Assembly (NCBI GenBank): GCA_026874595.1
Contig: CM049307.1
Coordinates: 65,468,870 to 65,532,869 of the forward strand
Direction: 5' to 3'
From: Sipunculus nudus
Taxonomy: Eukaryota; Annelida; Sipuncula; Golfingiida; Sipunculidae
Length of the DNA stretch: 64,000 nt
A model generated the notes under the pieces. The model saw only the letters and a list, made by a program, of their open reading frames with translations. It did no database searches and had not been told where the DNA came from. Shown here piece after piece: positions 11,142 to 22,919 of this stretch. Both the position numbers and the translations under genes were made by a program. Every line of letters begins with the position of its first letter. The first letter of the stretch is position 1.

Positions 11142-12874
11142 GTAGTCGACAAGCGACTACGTGTATCCGCCTAAATCAGAGTGGAACGGGTGAAGTGAGG
11201 CATGGATTAAGTGGCAAGGGGAAATAGAGTGAAGTGTTGCATATTAGCATGGATGTCTGCAGCCAAATTGTGTATGAAGGTTGCCCCCCCCCCCTACCAC
11301 AAAATCCAGAAAGCCGTCCCAGCTGTATACATATGCAAAATTTAAGGCAAATAAGTCAAACCACTACATGTATATGAGTGATTTTAGCCCGTGGCAGACA
11401 ATCAGATGGACGCTGAGCAGAAATGGTTGCAGGTGACGGCACCAGTTTTGCGTATGATAAAGAGCTATGTGAGAACTATACACATGCAAAATTTTGGCCC
11501 AATCGGTCAAACGGTTCCCAAGATATGAGCTTGGATGTCTGGTGGATAAACTAGAATGCAGGTGGCTCCACCTGTCATAAAATCAAGAGAGCTGTCGGGG
11601 ATGTATAAACCTGCAAAATTTTAGGCAGATATGTCAAACCACTGCCGAGATATGAGTGATTTTATCCCATGGCAGACAAACAGACAGGAGCTGTGCAAAA
11701 ATGGCTGCAGGTGGCGCCACCAGTTTTGCGTATGTTATAAAGCTCTCCAAGGGCTACATTTGTGCAAAAAAATTTTCCTGATCGGTCAAACAGTTCCCGA
11801 GATATGAGCTTGGATGTCTGCATCGTAAACGTGAATGTAGGTGGCGCCACCTGTCATAAAATCAGAAGAGCTATCCAGGATGTATACGCATGCGAATTTC
11901 AGGTGAATTAATCAAGTCACTGCAGAGATATGAGTGATTTTAACCCAAGGCAGACAAACAGATGGACACTGTGCAAACATGGTTGCAGGTGGCGCCACCA
12001 TTTTTTGTGTATGTTATAAAGCTCTCCAAGGGATACATTTGTGCAAAAAAATTTTCCTGATCGGTCAAACGGTTCCCGAGATATGAGCTTGGATGTCTGC
12101 AGCGTAAACGTGAATGTAGGTGGCGCCACCTGTCACAAAATCAGAAAAGCTATCCAGGATGTATACGCATGCCAAATTTCAGGTGAATTAATCAAGTCAC
12201 TGCAGAGATATGAGTGATTTTTACCCAAGGCAGACGAACAGATGGACACTGTGCAAACATGGTTGCAGGTGGGGCCACCATTTTTTGTGTATGTTATAAA
12301 GCTCTCCAAGGGCTACATTTGTGCAAAAAAATTTTCCTGATCGGTCAAATGGTTCCCGAGATATGAGCTTGGATGTCTGCAGCGTAAACGTGAATGTAGG
12401 TGGCGCCACCTGTCACAAAATCAGAAAAGCTATCCAGGATGTATACGCATGCCAAATTTCAGGTGAATTAGTCAAGTCACTGCAGAGATATGAGTGATTT
12501 TAACCCAAGGCAGACGAACAGATGGACACTGTGCAAACATGGTTGCAGGTGGCGCCACCATTTTTTGTGTATGTTATAAAGCTCTCCAAGGGCTACATTT
12601 GTGCAAAAAAAATTTCCTGATCCGTCAAACGGTTCCCGAGATATGTGGGTTTATGTGTGGAAACAGACGCACAAACGGACACAGAGCGCAGAGGAAAGGT
12701 CAGAGGTCAAAACAAAATCGGGGCGCAGCAGTTCACATGTGACCCGAACATAATCCCGGGTTTCGTAAAATTCCGCCCAGCGGTTACGGAGGAGTTCTCC
12801 GGAAACCTACGCGGCGGCGGCGGCGTGCAGCTGAAAACATAGTATCCGCTAAACTCTGTTTTGGCGGATACAAC
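11142..12874 (+). mobile_element. Helentron/HINE-like nonautonomous element with central satellite
   Basis: The left end has a 7-bp stem (GTAGTCG/CGACTAC, 11142-11160) followed by 'tgtatccgcctaaatcagag'. The right end has a perfect 8-bp stem GTATCCGC/GCGGATAC (about 12843-12871). The reverse complement of the right end, 'tgtatccgccaaaacagag', matches the left end as a short inverted repeat of about 20 bp. Between them are about five 280-bp tandem units. Short subterminal inverted repeats, a 3' hairpin and central tandem repeats are the architecture described for Helentron-associated INEs such as DINE-1, and also resemble bivalve pearl elements. No Rep/helicase is encoded. The class is inferred. 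Confidence 0.5.
11282..12650. repeat. ~280-bp satellite, about 5 units
   Basis: Units repeat with spacing 279, 279 and 280 bp (the 'ggtggcgccacc' before 'tgtcayaaaatcag' starts at 11561 (as ggtggctccacc), 11840, 12119 and 12399). Each unit has a second such 12-bp palindrome about 130-150 bp earlier (11710, 11989, 12269 as a variant, 12549). The last two or three units are nearly identical and the first is most diverged. The ~60-codon minus-strand ORFs beginning MAPPTFTFT are the repeat read through, not genes. Confidence 0.9.
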
Positions 12875-14031
12875 AAGCAATTATTCACATTTACAAGACC
12901 ACTCTGGGCATGTATCTTAGGCAATTCCAGTTTAGAATTCTGCAGAACATACTTGCTCTTAACGGAAATCTATTTAGAAGGAGGAAAACAGACACAAAAA
13001 GATGCTCTTATTATTTTATTAAAAAGAATCTATTTATCATTTATTATGTGATTGTCATATTTCCTAAAACTAGTAAATTAAGTCTGGGCTGAAAACTTTG
13101 GATTAGAAATGTCAAGCCTCTATACACTGGCGCAGAAAAATCAGAAAAATGCGCCCTTGTAAATATGTTGATGTTGGTCTACAAGATTATGGTCTTTAAT
13201 AACAGGAATAATCTGGCACCTCTTTCAATTGATCACTTATGAACAAGCTAGAAAGATATAAATATTTTGAACGCAAAGTGGCAGAAAAAAGGCACAAAAG
13301 TAATATACACGAGATTAAAAGGAAGCCAATTCCTCAAAATATACTAAACAAGAAGTGATGAACAATATTTAACGGCTTTATCATTTGCTATCCACAGCCA
13401 GGCGGTGACCCTTTCGGCTTCTTGAGTGTGTATATAACATGTGATATTTGTTTCAATTTTATGTTAACATAGTATGAAATGTAAACATAATTTGAAACGT
13501 CAGTGTATGTACTGATTTCACCATTCGATCTGTGACGTATTAATAATTTGGGAAACAATTGAATGTTCATTTTGTTAAACACATTAACGTAAAACATGAA
13601 CTTGGAAGCAGAATGTTTTCTTGATATAGATTTTTGTATTTGTAACGATGTATCTACAGGAAACATATTCGAAAACGGGCTGCGGAGCCCGTGAAAGGAC
13701 AGGTTTGCTATATTTTTGGGGGAGTAAAAGTAATATCTAATAGTCATGAAAAATCTAAAACTTAATGAACCATGACAGATTTTTAAGGTACCCGTATATC
13801 AAACATTGAAATTGTACTTGTTTTACACTGTAATTTGGATGAAATTCACTGTTGCATAATAGTCTTTGATGTCAATGATGAAACCTATTTTTCCAAAATT
13901 AAGAAAAGTACAGATATGAGATATCATAAAACAAGTGACCCATGGGTCATGACGCTCAGCCGACTGGCATGTTGACAATATGTTCTTGCACAGCAACAAA
14001 TTAAGATAATGCAGGTGGCATCATAAAGGGG
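12875..14031. other. No gene supported
   Basis: AT-rich spacer. A 119-codon minus-strand frame at 13388-13747 has no recognisable domain and a Lys/Ser/Tyr-rich composition typical of AT-rich noncoding DNA. A (GGC)-rich stretch before 12830 belongs to the preceding element. Confidence 0.5.
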
Positions 14032-15669
14032 TGAACCCACCAAAGCCGACACGCGTCCCGACACGTCTCTCGACGCGCTTCACGACACAGATGACGTCCG
14101 GTGTGTCGCGACGTCCGCTTGTGTCGTGGCAGTGGACCAGCTCACACGACACGTCGTGGATAGGCACACGACACAAGAAGCGTGTCGGCTTTGCATCGAT
14201 GGCCTTGCGACACGATCGAACATGTTCGATTTGTCTTGCGATGAAACGCCTGTCGGGTTGCGTCGGTTTCGTGTATCGGTCTGCCTATTTAGGTACAATA
14301 TTTATTGCGATACACTTTATTCGATATCCGATACGTATTGACGATACGCTCCATTCTACTTTGTATATCATTTTCTGCATAAAAGTTCTGAATATATAAT
14401 GTTTCTTAGTTTTTTAATAAACAACATATTCACTATATTCCGCATTTATACTTGATATTGAATAAATAAGAAAGACCAAATCAGTTAATAAAAAAACTGA
14501 TAAAAAACTTTATTTTATATACCAGGTCCTTTAAAGCAGGTTTAAACAAACCTGAACCAAACCTCAGGGACTGTTCTTTCTCCTTGATGTGGATATAGTC
14601 TCATATCACAGGGTGAGCTAAGTTTGTCGTTTGATAGATGGCTTGAAATACGTAATATGTGGAGTACAAACTTTTCCAAAGCCCGTTGCATTAACCTCAT
14701 TTACTTGATAGACTAGTGAATATTAAAACAACGATCTTGTTTAAGCCCTTTGCACTCCCCTTTTACACACCATTATTTTATATTCGGTCTGGAAAATCAT
14801 ACGCCTTTTCATTGTCATGATAGTATACAGTTGTTGAACATTTACCCCTCCCCTAGGCATTGATCATTCAAAGCATTAGTCAAACGGAGCTTTGGCCGGT
14901 AATTAAGCATCTGGGGAAATTGTTCCGCTGACATTGGATCAGGTTAAGGTAAAATGATGAAATCAGAAACCGATATACATGACCTACTGTGATCACAAAA
15001 TTAGGGATATGGACAAAGTATAATGGGGACAAAGTATCATGTGGCCCCCATCACTTTTAAGGGAATGTAACTTGTACTTTTGTACTTAACGATTTCGAGA
15101 TCATATTTTCAGTTTTTATTTGTTTCTTAATATTTATATCAATTCTCTTTCAATTGCGCATTTCATAACAAGAAATTTAGGATATCGTGAATGTTCAAAC
15201 AAATAATGAAAACTAAGCAAAAAAAATTTTTATTCTCAAATTATATATATCATATTATGTGTTTTTATATTCTGGCTGGAGGCTATATACTGTCCTCATT
15301 ATCATGAACGGTGCTTTTGACCGAACTCTGGTGCATTGCCCTCTCATATTTCCAGAAAACAGGTCTCATGTGAGTATCGCTCAAACGTGCCCGATTGTCA
15401 TCGGAGCCTTTGTCTTTAATTGTTTAGGTCTTAAAATTCAAAATATAAAATATAAAGTGGTTATAGCTTTATTGCTAAACACTCGCAACAGATAATCTAA
15501 AACGTCCGGGTGTGTCGGTCAATTTGTCTGTTATTTTGGCTGCACGACACACTTCACGACACGCTAGGCGACGCAGACAGACACAGCCAAGTATCGGTGT
15601 GTGTCGCCTGATTTCTGTGTCGGCCTGCGTCGCGCTGTGTCGAGATGCGTGTCGGCCTTGGTGGGTTCA
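14032..15669. mobile_element. Inverted-repeat element with degenerate CGACAC-motif arms
   Basis: The left end 'tgaacccaccaaagccgaca' and the reverse complement of the right end 'tgaacccaccaaggccgaca' match, and the match continues with substitutions for about 35 bp. Inward of each end lie about 150-230 bp (14048-14280 and 15500-15655) made mostly of spaced, diverged copies of CGACAC or its complement GTGTCG. The element's middle holds a hAT-MITE fragment and AT-rich DNA. No transposase is visible. A clear target-site duplication was not found, although 'taaagg' left and 'ccttaa' right may extend the inverted repeat. It resembles foldback-type or subterminal-repeat DNA transposons. Confidence 0.6.
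14277..14742. mobile_element. hAT-type MITE fragment, copy 2
   Basis: 'gtatcggtctgcctatttag' and 'ttcgatatccgatacgtatt' match the left part of the element at 58127-59047, and 'aacctcatttacttgatag' with 'aacaacgatcttgttt' matches the middle of copy 1 (about 909-956). The homology stops at about 14742 and neither terminal TAGGGCTG is present. It sits inside the CGACAC element, either as a nested insertion that lost its ends or as shared internal sequence. Confidence 0.5.
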
Positions 15670-15689
15670 GTCCTTAATTCATGCATATT

Positions 15690-17350
15690 AGCTGAAGTTC
15701 ATCTACACCCATAAGCACATCAAATTTGATGACAAGCCATCCAGCTGCTTCTGAGGAATCTGGCAATTTGTGTGTATTTTGCATTATTTCTGGGATACTA
15801 AAACATGGCCTGTAACTCAGATAATATAGGTCACAGGGACCTCAATTCAAGTTTCTGAGGAGAACTTCTGAGGAACTCTCAGGATGTCAAGTAGGAAGAT
15901 TGAGGTCAAATGGTTATGATCTGTGCCCTGCTTTGGTATCAAATTTTCAATTATTCTGGAGGGTACTTATAAGCCCCATAGCGTGGGAAATATGGGTAAC
16001 AGAGACCACCAGTCTGCAGAAACTGATGAAACATTCCATGGCCAATATCCATGCAAAGAATCATGTTGACCAATGCATTAGTTGTTGAGATACCTGAGCT
16101 TCTGTATCAAATTTTCCATTATTCTGGGGGATACTTCAGAGCCCCATAGCTCTGAGGTTTTGGGTAACAGAGACCTAATTTTAGGTCTCCAGGGAGACTT
16201 TTCATTGGCCTCCCGGCACATCAAGAAAGAAGATTCTAGGTCCAGTTGTTATGATTTGTGCCCTGTTATCAGTTGACCGCATCTTTTAAGGTATCAAAAA
16301 TAGAGAAAAAAATTATAAAAAAAAATTGAAAAAATAAAGGTGGCGCCACCAGTCTGCAGAAACTAATGAAACACTCCATGATCAAAATCCATGCAAACAT
16401 TCATGGTGAACAATGCATTAGTTGTTCAGATACTTGAGCTTTTGTATTAAATTTTCCATTATTCTGGGGGATACTTCAGAGCCCCATTGCTCTAAGCTTT
16501 TGGGTAACAGAGACCTAATTTTTGGTTTCCAAGGAGACTTTTTACGGGCCTCCCTGCATGTCAAGACAGAAGATTCTGGTCCAGTTGTTACGATTTGTGC
16601 CCTGTTATCAGATGACCGCATCTTTTAAGGTATCAAAAATAGAGAAAGAAAATAGTAAAATATCGAAAAAATACAGGTGGCACCACCAGTCTGCAGAAAC
16701 TGATGAAACACTGCATGATCAATATCCATGCAAAGAATCATGGTGATCCTTGCATTAGTTGTTCAGTATTTGAGTTTTTGTATCAAATTTCCATTATTCT
16801 GGGGGGTACTTCAGAGCCCCATAGCTTGAAGAATCTGGGTAACAGAGACCTAATTCCAGGTTTCCAAGGAGACTTTTTATGGGCTTCCGCACATGTGAAG
16901 ATAGAAGATTCTAGGTCAAGACGTTACGATTTGTGCCCTGTTAACAGATGACCGCATCTTTTAAGGTCTCAAAAATAGAGAAAAAAAATTCGTAAAAAAT
17001 CGAAAAATTATAGGTGGCGCCACCAGCCTGCAGAAATTGATGAAACACTTCATGATCAATATCTGTGCAAAGAATCATGGTGATCAATGCATTAGTTGTT
17101 CAGATACTTGAGCTTTTGTATCAAATTTTTCCATTTTTCTGGGGGGGGGGGTACTTTATAGCCCCATAGCTCAAAGAATATGGGTAACAGAGACTTAATT
17201 CCTGGTGTCCAAGGAGATTTTTCATGGACCTCTCTGGATGTCAAGTTAGAAGATTCCAGGTCCAGCGGTTACGATTTTTTCCCTGTTAACGGACAGACGA
17301 CCGGACGGACGACGGACAAAGAGTGATTGCTAAAGCTTAGATGACTTACA
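15690..17350 (+). mobile_element. Second satellite-bearing element (Helentron/pearl-like), ~338-bp units
   Basis: Four or more tandem units with 'agtctgcagaaact' spaced about 335-339 bp (about 16012, 16351, 16689, 17024), each with a 'ggtggcgccaccag' or variant and 'ccattattctggggg'. The right end has 'ggacagacgaccggacggac' followed by an imperfect hairpin AGCTTAG/CTGAGCT (about 17334-17362). A matching 'ttagctga' occurs near the left limit (about 15689). The layout parallels the element at 11142-12874. ORFs inside are repeat read-through. Confidence 0.5.
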
Positions 17351-17399
17351 GTTAGCTGAGCTAAAAAAGACTGAATGATGAGCAGGAAGTGTGTAAAAA

Positions 17400-19455
17400 T
17401 GTCTCTTAATATAAATCGAAAAGTACTCACTATAAAAATACTAAGTACAGGTGGTAGATATACTTTTTATTTTCTGTGTGACAGATTTCAAATACATTAC
17501 AAAAAAGTATAATCTAATACTTAAAAAAGGAATTCGCTCCACCTCTCCCTCAATGTTCTCTGAAACCGCGTTGCGTATGACACTGCGCGATACCCCATTT
17601 TAAAGGTTATTGAACCCGCAGTGACATGGTTGGTATGAGAATAAATAATTCTTTATGTACTAATCATTTTGAGTGATTTTTGTGTGTTTTCCGACCTGAG
17701 CGGAGAGTATACTACCGAAAACGGCCGAACTGCATTCTGCACAGCCCGGAATGCGGCCTTGTGGGTCATTTACAATTCAATCAACCTCTATGCAGCACGG
17801 AATTAAGTTCTATCTTGTACATGAATAAACACGGGCGTGACTGACCCACTTGCAGGGTCAATAAATGTGAACAACAGGTTTTTCTCGATCCCTTGCGATC
17901 ATTTCTTATGTCAGAATACAACAATGGTAGAAGCGGATCAGTGGGGCGGGGGGGGGGGGGATGGGGAGGTCCTATTTAGACCCCGCAACCGTTTTTGATG
18001 GACCTAGATCCCCCCCGCCCCCCCCCCCCCCGTTTACAGACATGGGGGAGGGGGGCATTGAGCTGTAACATCTCTCATTTTATCCATTTCTTTTCGCAGT
18101 TATTATTGACATATTTTCATTTTACCTACAATTGATAAAGTTCTGTTTCATTAGTTGAGGAAACTTATGATCAGCCCTGTGATTATTAAGACAGGGAGTC
18201 TTGGCCGTTATTACACTCTGTTGGGTCATAACACCGAGAACCCCCCCCCCCCCTCCCCCCCCCCCCCCCCACACACACACACACATTTCGCCTGTGAATG
18301 AGACCAGGCCCTCCCATTAGCCTGCTCCTCGGGTAATACTCGAACTCATCAACGGTACTCTGTTCAGTCCGGGGGGGGGGGGGGCTGCTTAGACCACAGA
18401 AGCCGGTCAATTACACGCAGATATGCGACTTGAACATATCAGTTACCTTACCAGGAGATTTGCATTTAAAGATATTCTGCAAGTTATAAGCGTAGGTGGG
18501 CACTTTCACCGTATAGATATCAGTATGTTATAAACTATTCAATATTTGGACTTTCAAGTTAAAATCCAAATGTTAGAGAAAGTTAAGTTTGGATACGCAA
18601 AGTCTGACTCAGTCATGCAAAGGAATTTAAGAGAAAAGGATTTCCTCATATTTTTGTGAAAAGTGTTTCATAATTTCCTCATCACTTGACATAGGTCAAA
18701 TGTTCTCTTTATAGCAGGGGACATTTGGATCCGCCACTGGTATCCACGGTTACCTCATTGATATATAAATAAATCATTTTAATGAATAAATCATTTGGAG
18801 TGATTTTTTAGTGGTTTCTAAATTACGTGTACGCTTTCACCGGAAACAGCCCAGCTGGTTTCGGCAAAGATTGGAATGCCTATAATAACGGCCGCGTGTT
18901 AACCTAAACCCCTAAAAAACTCAAATGATGGCTTTCCTTCCCTCAACCTACACAATATATTTTTTCAGCTTACGCCACTACATCCAGATATTTTCGATAT
19001 TGCAATTCATACATTACTATCAACCAGAATCTTGACATCTGCATCCCTCCTGATGTGATAATGACGCTTTACTCACCAACCAGTTCACAATACATCTCTC
19101 CGTATAACGTATATGAAATCTCTTTTTATTTCACGCACAACATTCCAAACTTCTTCCCTCCCCCCCCCCCCCCCCCAAAAAAAAGACGTAAAAATCGGGG
19201 TAAACCGAACATATCAGCTAGTGCTTTAATAAATAGGGTATTATGTTTCCCGTTTAGGTTACTTCTAAAACAATAAAACTGAAGAAAAGGGGATAGAGTA
19301 TCGTTTTTCCTACATTTGTAAAATAATACCCAGCCCTACTTCTATCTCACTGTCCAAACACTGTCGGCGGTCAATCTTCCTCGTCTGATCCCATTTTGTG
19401 AGGTTCCCAAGTACGGTTCTAGCGCTGTGGTGATGCGTGTTGTGTAGTATTTAGT
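17400..19455. other. No gene; homopolymer-rich spacer with a diverged direct repeat
   Basis: The segments 17640-17770 and 18765-18890 are diverged direct copies: both have 'aataaat..ttta', then 'gagtgattttt', then 'ccgaaaac' or 'ccggaaac', then a 'tggaatgc' region. Long G or C runs lie at about 17947-17960, 18010-18031, 18241-18270, 18371-18384 and 19158-19176, with (AC)n at about 18271-18284. No protein or structured RNA supported apart from a possible SINE at 18300-18412. Confidence 0.5.
18300..18412 (-). repeat. Possible tRNA-derived SINE relic
   Basis: On the minus strand 'tgtggtctaagcagc' resembles a Pol III A box and 'gagttcgagtattacc' resembles a B box. They are roughly 55-60 bp apart with a poly-C run between them. 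This spacing suits a tRNA-like SINE head. No cloverleaf can be closed and no second copy was found here. Confidence 0.3.
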
Positions 19456-19842
19456 CTATCTGGCTTGCTTAACACTGTTCCTTGAGCTGGACGTTTGGCC
19501 AGTTTTTTTACCACTTTCTGTGGACAGATTGATAGTCTTGGCTGATGCCTTTGGGGTTCCCCAGGGACTCAGTATGGTCCAGAAACACTGCCAGTATTTC
19601 TGAAGGGTAATCTCCAAGTCTTGTTCCGATATGGGTTTTGACAAAGTTGAGGAATCGTTGTTCTTTTCTATCTTGTCTCTGAAGAAGAAAGTTGAAGAGA
19701 AATGGTGTCTGATGTCTGTTGCTGTTGGGTGAGGCTGGGCGGTATTGGCATCATTTTCATCATGGACAACAAGGCTTTTGGTGCAGCTCAGAGTTTTGTA
19801 CTGTTTGTACTCTACTTCCTTGGCAAGCATTCCACTTTTCAA
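19456..19842 (-). pseudogene. Unidentified 128-codon ORF, possible decayed exon
   Basis: An uninterrupted minus-strand frame, starting MKSGMLAKEVEY, with mixed protein-like composition: hydrophilic, 'HDENDANTAQ', 'ISEQDLEITLQKYW' and a Ser/Lys-rich tail. GC content and codon variety are higher than in flanking DNA. No signal peptide, membrane segment or familiar domain is visible. It could be a terminal exon, part of a transposon, or chance. Confidence 0.25.
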
Positions 19843-20648
19843 TTTGGACAGTCTTCCAATACGGTGTGAGATAGCTTTAAGGATAGTTCAGAACTATAAT
19901 CACCTATCATGCGCAGAGTATATATTTCAAAACTGACTATAGCTAACCAAATTACAGCAATGAATGAAACTGACCATGTTCAGAATATAAAAAACATACT
20001 TACATATCTAAAAGAAGTTGATCAGGCTTTGTTTCTTGTAAGGGGGCAGAGTCAGCTCCCATGAGAGAGCTGACTTGTCAGACCAGCAAAGTCTCATCCG
20101 CATGAAACCTGATTCCAGTCTCTCTTTGAAAAGCCAGACAAGATGAGTTTAAGACAGAAGGCAGCTTTTTATAATCAGAGATATACCAGTGATAATATAA
20201 TCATGGTGGGCGCATGTTCATTACTGCAACATTGAGAGTGCTGAAAATGTGAGAAAACTAAAGTGAATAGTGGTTCGCGGACCAAGAATGGCTAACAGAT
20301 AATCTTTAAAACGAAAAGTATATAAGTTTGTAAAATTTAGTGAAAACAGCACCTAAGACTTGTTACCTAATTCACCAGGATCTATACTATTTTATACTTT
20401 ACATATACACAGTAATAATTTTCATTTTATTTATTTATTTTGACACCTAGTCCACCTTTTAAATTAAGATGCACATTTCACATAACGCAACTAAATGGAC
20501 AAACTCAATAGCAATCCGTCCACTATACATATAGCCCATAAGTGTTATTAGTGTCTCTGGGGGTAAGGTATGATCACCCCTCAGATTCTGACATTCGTTA
20601 GATATATGTCTATTGTTACAGATGTCTGTTTTATTGTGAGTTGTTGAC

Positions 20649-21500
20649 ATGTTTCTTTTATTGTGCGCTGTTTACATTCTGATTCGTGTTTGGCCCAAGC
20701 CCAGGGCGTTGCTATCCTACCGCGTTCCGTGTCTAGCTGGCCGGGTGCGGCCCACGTGTAAACACAGCGGTCATGCTAGTCGGCCCTCGTGTGAACCCTG
20801 ATATGTAGAAACACAGCATTCGTTGTTCTAGACGTTTCCTGTAACGTGTGTACTATTGGGTTCTTTGGATTGTTCGAGAAATGGAAAGTTCTCGGCTTGA
20901 GGGGGAAAAGTTGTAAATAAGGGGCTGTGTTTTAGAGCCGAGAGGGAGGACAGAAATATTCCAGCGGACACAGAAGAGTGTAAGTCAGTTGTGGACCTTT
21001 TCCGATAGGTGCGGCAGTTATAGATTTTCTTCTAAATTAGTGACGGATCTTATATAGTCTTCAGTTTGCTTTCGGGATTATAACAAAAACTTCACTTTTG
21101 GATTACAACGGATTGATTTCATGGATGAACTGGACTGTTATTCTCTGAGAAGATTTATGTGAACTGTTCATCTGGGTTGTACGTTATAAAGGACTTGTTG
21201 TCGCTGTGACAGTGGTGGTATCCAGGTACTTTACACTTAATTTATATACTTCTATTGATTTACTGTTTTACTGTTGTTATACTGTGTAATTGTATTCATT
21301 TGGTGTATTGTAATGTTGGGGTTGTTTTAAGAATAACTTATAGTCTTTTGTTAACGAAAAACCACTGACTTCTTGATTCATTCCCTAGACATTTCACGCT
21401 GCCTAGTGTTACAGAATCGGATTTTTTTTTTATCTCCATAACAGAATTTATGCTCGTCACGACTCCGTGATCTTTTGATACAAGGTTCCGTAACACTTAT
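20649..21500 (+). mobile_element. LTR-like repeat, copy 1 (inverted copy at 46690-47471)
   Basis: About 800 bp matching the reverse complement of 46690-47471 over several blocks: 'tgttcgagaaatggaaag' and 'tcggcttgagg', 'ctgtgttttaga', 'attccagcggacacagaag', 'gtattgtaatgtt', 'catttcacgctgcctagtg' with 'tgttacagaatc', and a poly-T tract followed by 'atctcc'. The promoter-like TATA box seen in copy 2 is degraded here (taaataagg). No gag/pol lies on either side, so it looks like a solo LTR. The exact ends are not resolved. Confidence 0.55.
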
Positions 21501-21668
21501 CAAATTGTGGCTTCTTACTTGTACAAGCATTGGTACATTATAACAAGGAACTTTATATAAATGTCTAGGTCATACAGACTACATATTATCTGAAGCAAAT
21601 TTAACAGCATTAGGATGCATTGGAGTGGCAGGTTGGAAGATTACTCAGGAAGTATTTTACTAATTTTT

Positions 21669-22015
21669 ACATGAATAAGGGGACATTGTTCACCGCATAT
21701 ATTATCTCCTCCCATATATGATCACACAATAAACCGTGTATCAACACATACACAATACAGTTTCACATGCACAATAATATGTAAACTATAAAACCTTCCA
21801 GCCAAATCTCTCACTTAATTTTTCACGTTTAATGTTTAAAATATAATCTTAAACATGCAAAGCCGCCCAGTGAGAGATTTGGCTGGAAGGTTTTATAGTT
21901 TACATATTATTGTGCATGTGAAACTGTATTGTGTATGTGTTGATACACGGTTTATTGTGTGATCATATATGGGAGGAGATAATATATGCGGTGAACAATG
22001 TCCCCTTATTCATGT
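21669..22015. repeat. Apparently perfect 147-bp inverted repeat with 53-nt loop
   Basis: The left arm 21669-21815 and right arm 21869-22015 are exact reverse complements by eye along their whole length with no gap (paired coordinates sum to 43684). Pairing stops abruptly on both sides (t/g outside, t/c inside). The 53-nt loop contains an inner perfect 8-bp stem ATGTTTAA/TTAAACAT. A transcript would form a near-300-nt hairpin. It could be a recent palindromic duplication, a foldback MITE, a hairpin small-RNA source, or an assembly or chimera artefact. Confidence 0.85.
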
Positions 22016-22169
22016 GTGATGCATACATTTATGCAGATTTTTTCCCAGGATATATAGCGCCCCCCCCCCCAAAAAAAAAACACACACACATTTTTAGATG
22101 TTTCTATAGCCTGAATTCACAAACACATTTTATTATACCGGTCCCCTTTGCACAATACTAGTATATAAG

Positions 22170-22810
22170 TGTGTAATTATGAGAATTTCCCAGACCATTG
22201 AGTAAATTAATAGAGCACTTGGCACATTAAGTCTATAATGTTAGTGTGGTGGCTTTTCCTTAGTTTCTTATAATTAAGAGAGTATTTTGCAAGACTTTTT
22301 AAAGTGAATTATTAGAGCACTTTAAGTGTCAGCTTGATCACATTTTATTTACTTATGAGGGCAGCCGTATGACAGCTGTATATTATTATGTCAGAAAAGT
22401 TTGAAAGACATTGTTCCAATGTTAATTATGAGAGCATTCGTCTTGCTAGTACAGTAATAATTGTTTTTGAGTAGATTATGATACGATTTTGAAAGATTTT
22501 GTATCATGTATCATGAGAGCAATTGTTAGAGTTTATTTTCATTATGAGACCAGTTCATATGACTTAGTTTTAAATTAATTAGCATATTACCCGTCCTTGC
22601 ATAGTTAATTTGGTTTTCCGATAGACGACACTGCGATAACCCCTTCGCTATATCATTTCAAATTTTTCAGGAATTGTTGGATATACTTGGCGTCGTTCAG
22701 AGGAGATCTATGGCACAGGTTGAGTGGCACCATCGATAATTATAATATGAATTATTATTATTAGAGCATTTGTGAGGTTTTTGTTAAATGCATTATGGGA
22801 GCAGATCCAG
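22170..22810 (+). repeat. Degenerate array of ATTATGAGAGCA-like boxes
   Basis: Diverged copies of a 12-bp box recur in the same orientation: 'aattatgagaattt' (22177), 'attaatagagca' (22206), 'aattaagagagta' (22271), 'aattattagagca' (22307), 'acttatgagggca' (22351), 'aattatgagagca' (22424), 'atcatgagagca' (22508), 'cattatgagacca' (22539), 'attattagagca' (22756) and 'cattatgggagca' (22790). Spacing is irregular, about 30-70 bp with one longer gap. Sequence between boxes is unrelated. No gene seen here. Confidence 0.5.
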
Positions 22811-22919
22811 GTTAGGTACATCTGTGTGCATGCACTCAGCGGACAAACAGCAGAATGAACTACAGCATCTGATGAACTGTATACACCATTAATGTATATC
22901 TGATCAACGTGATAAATCA

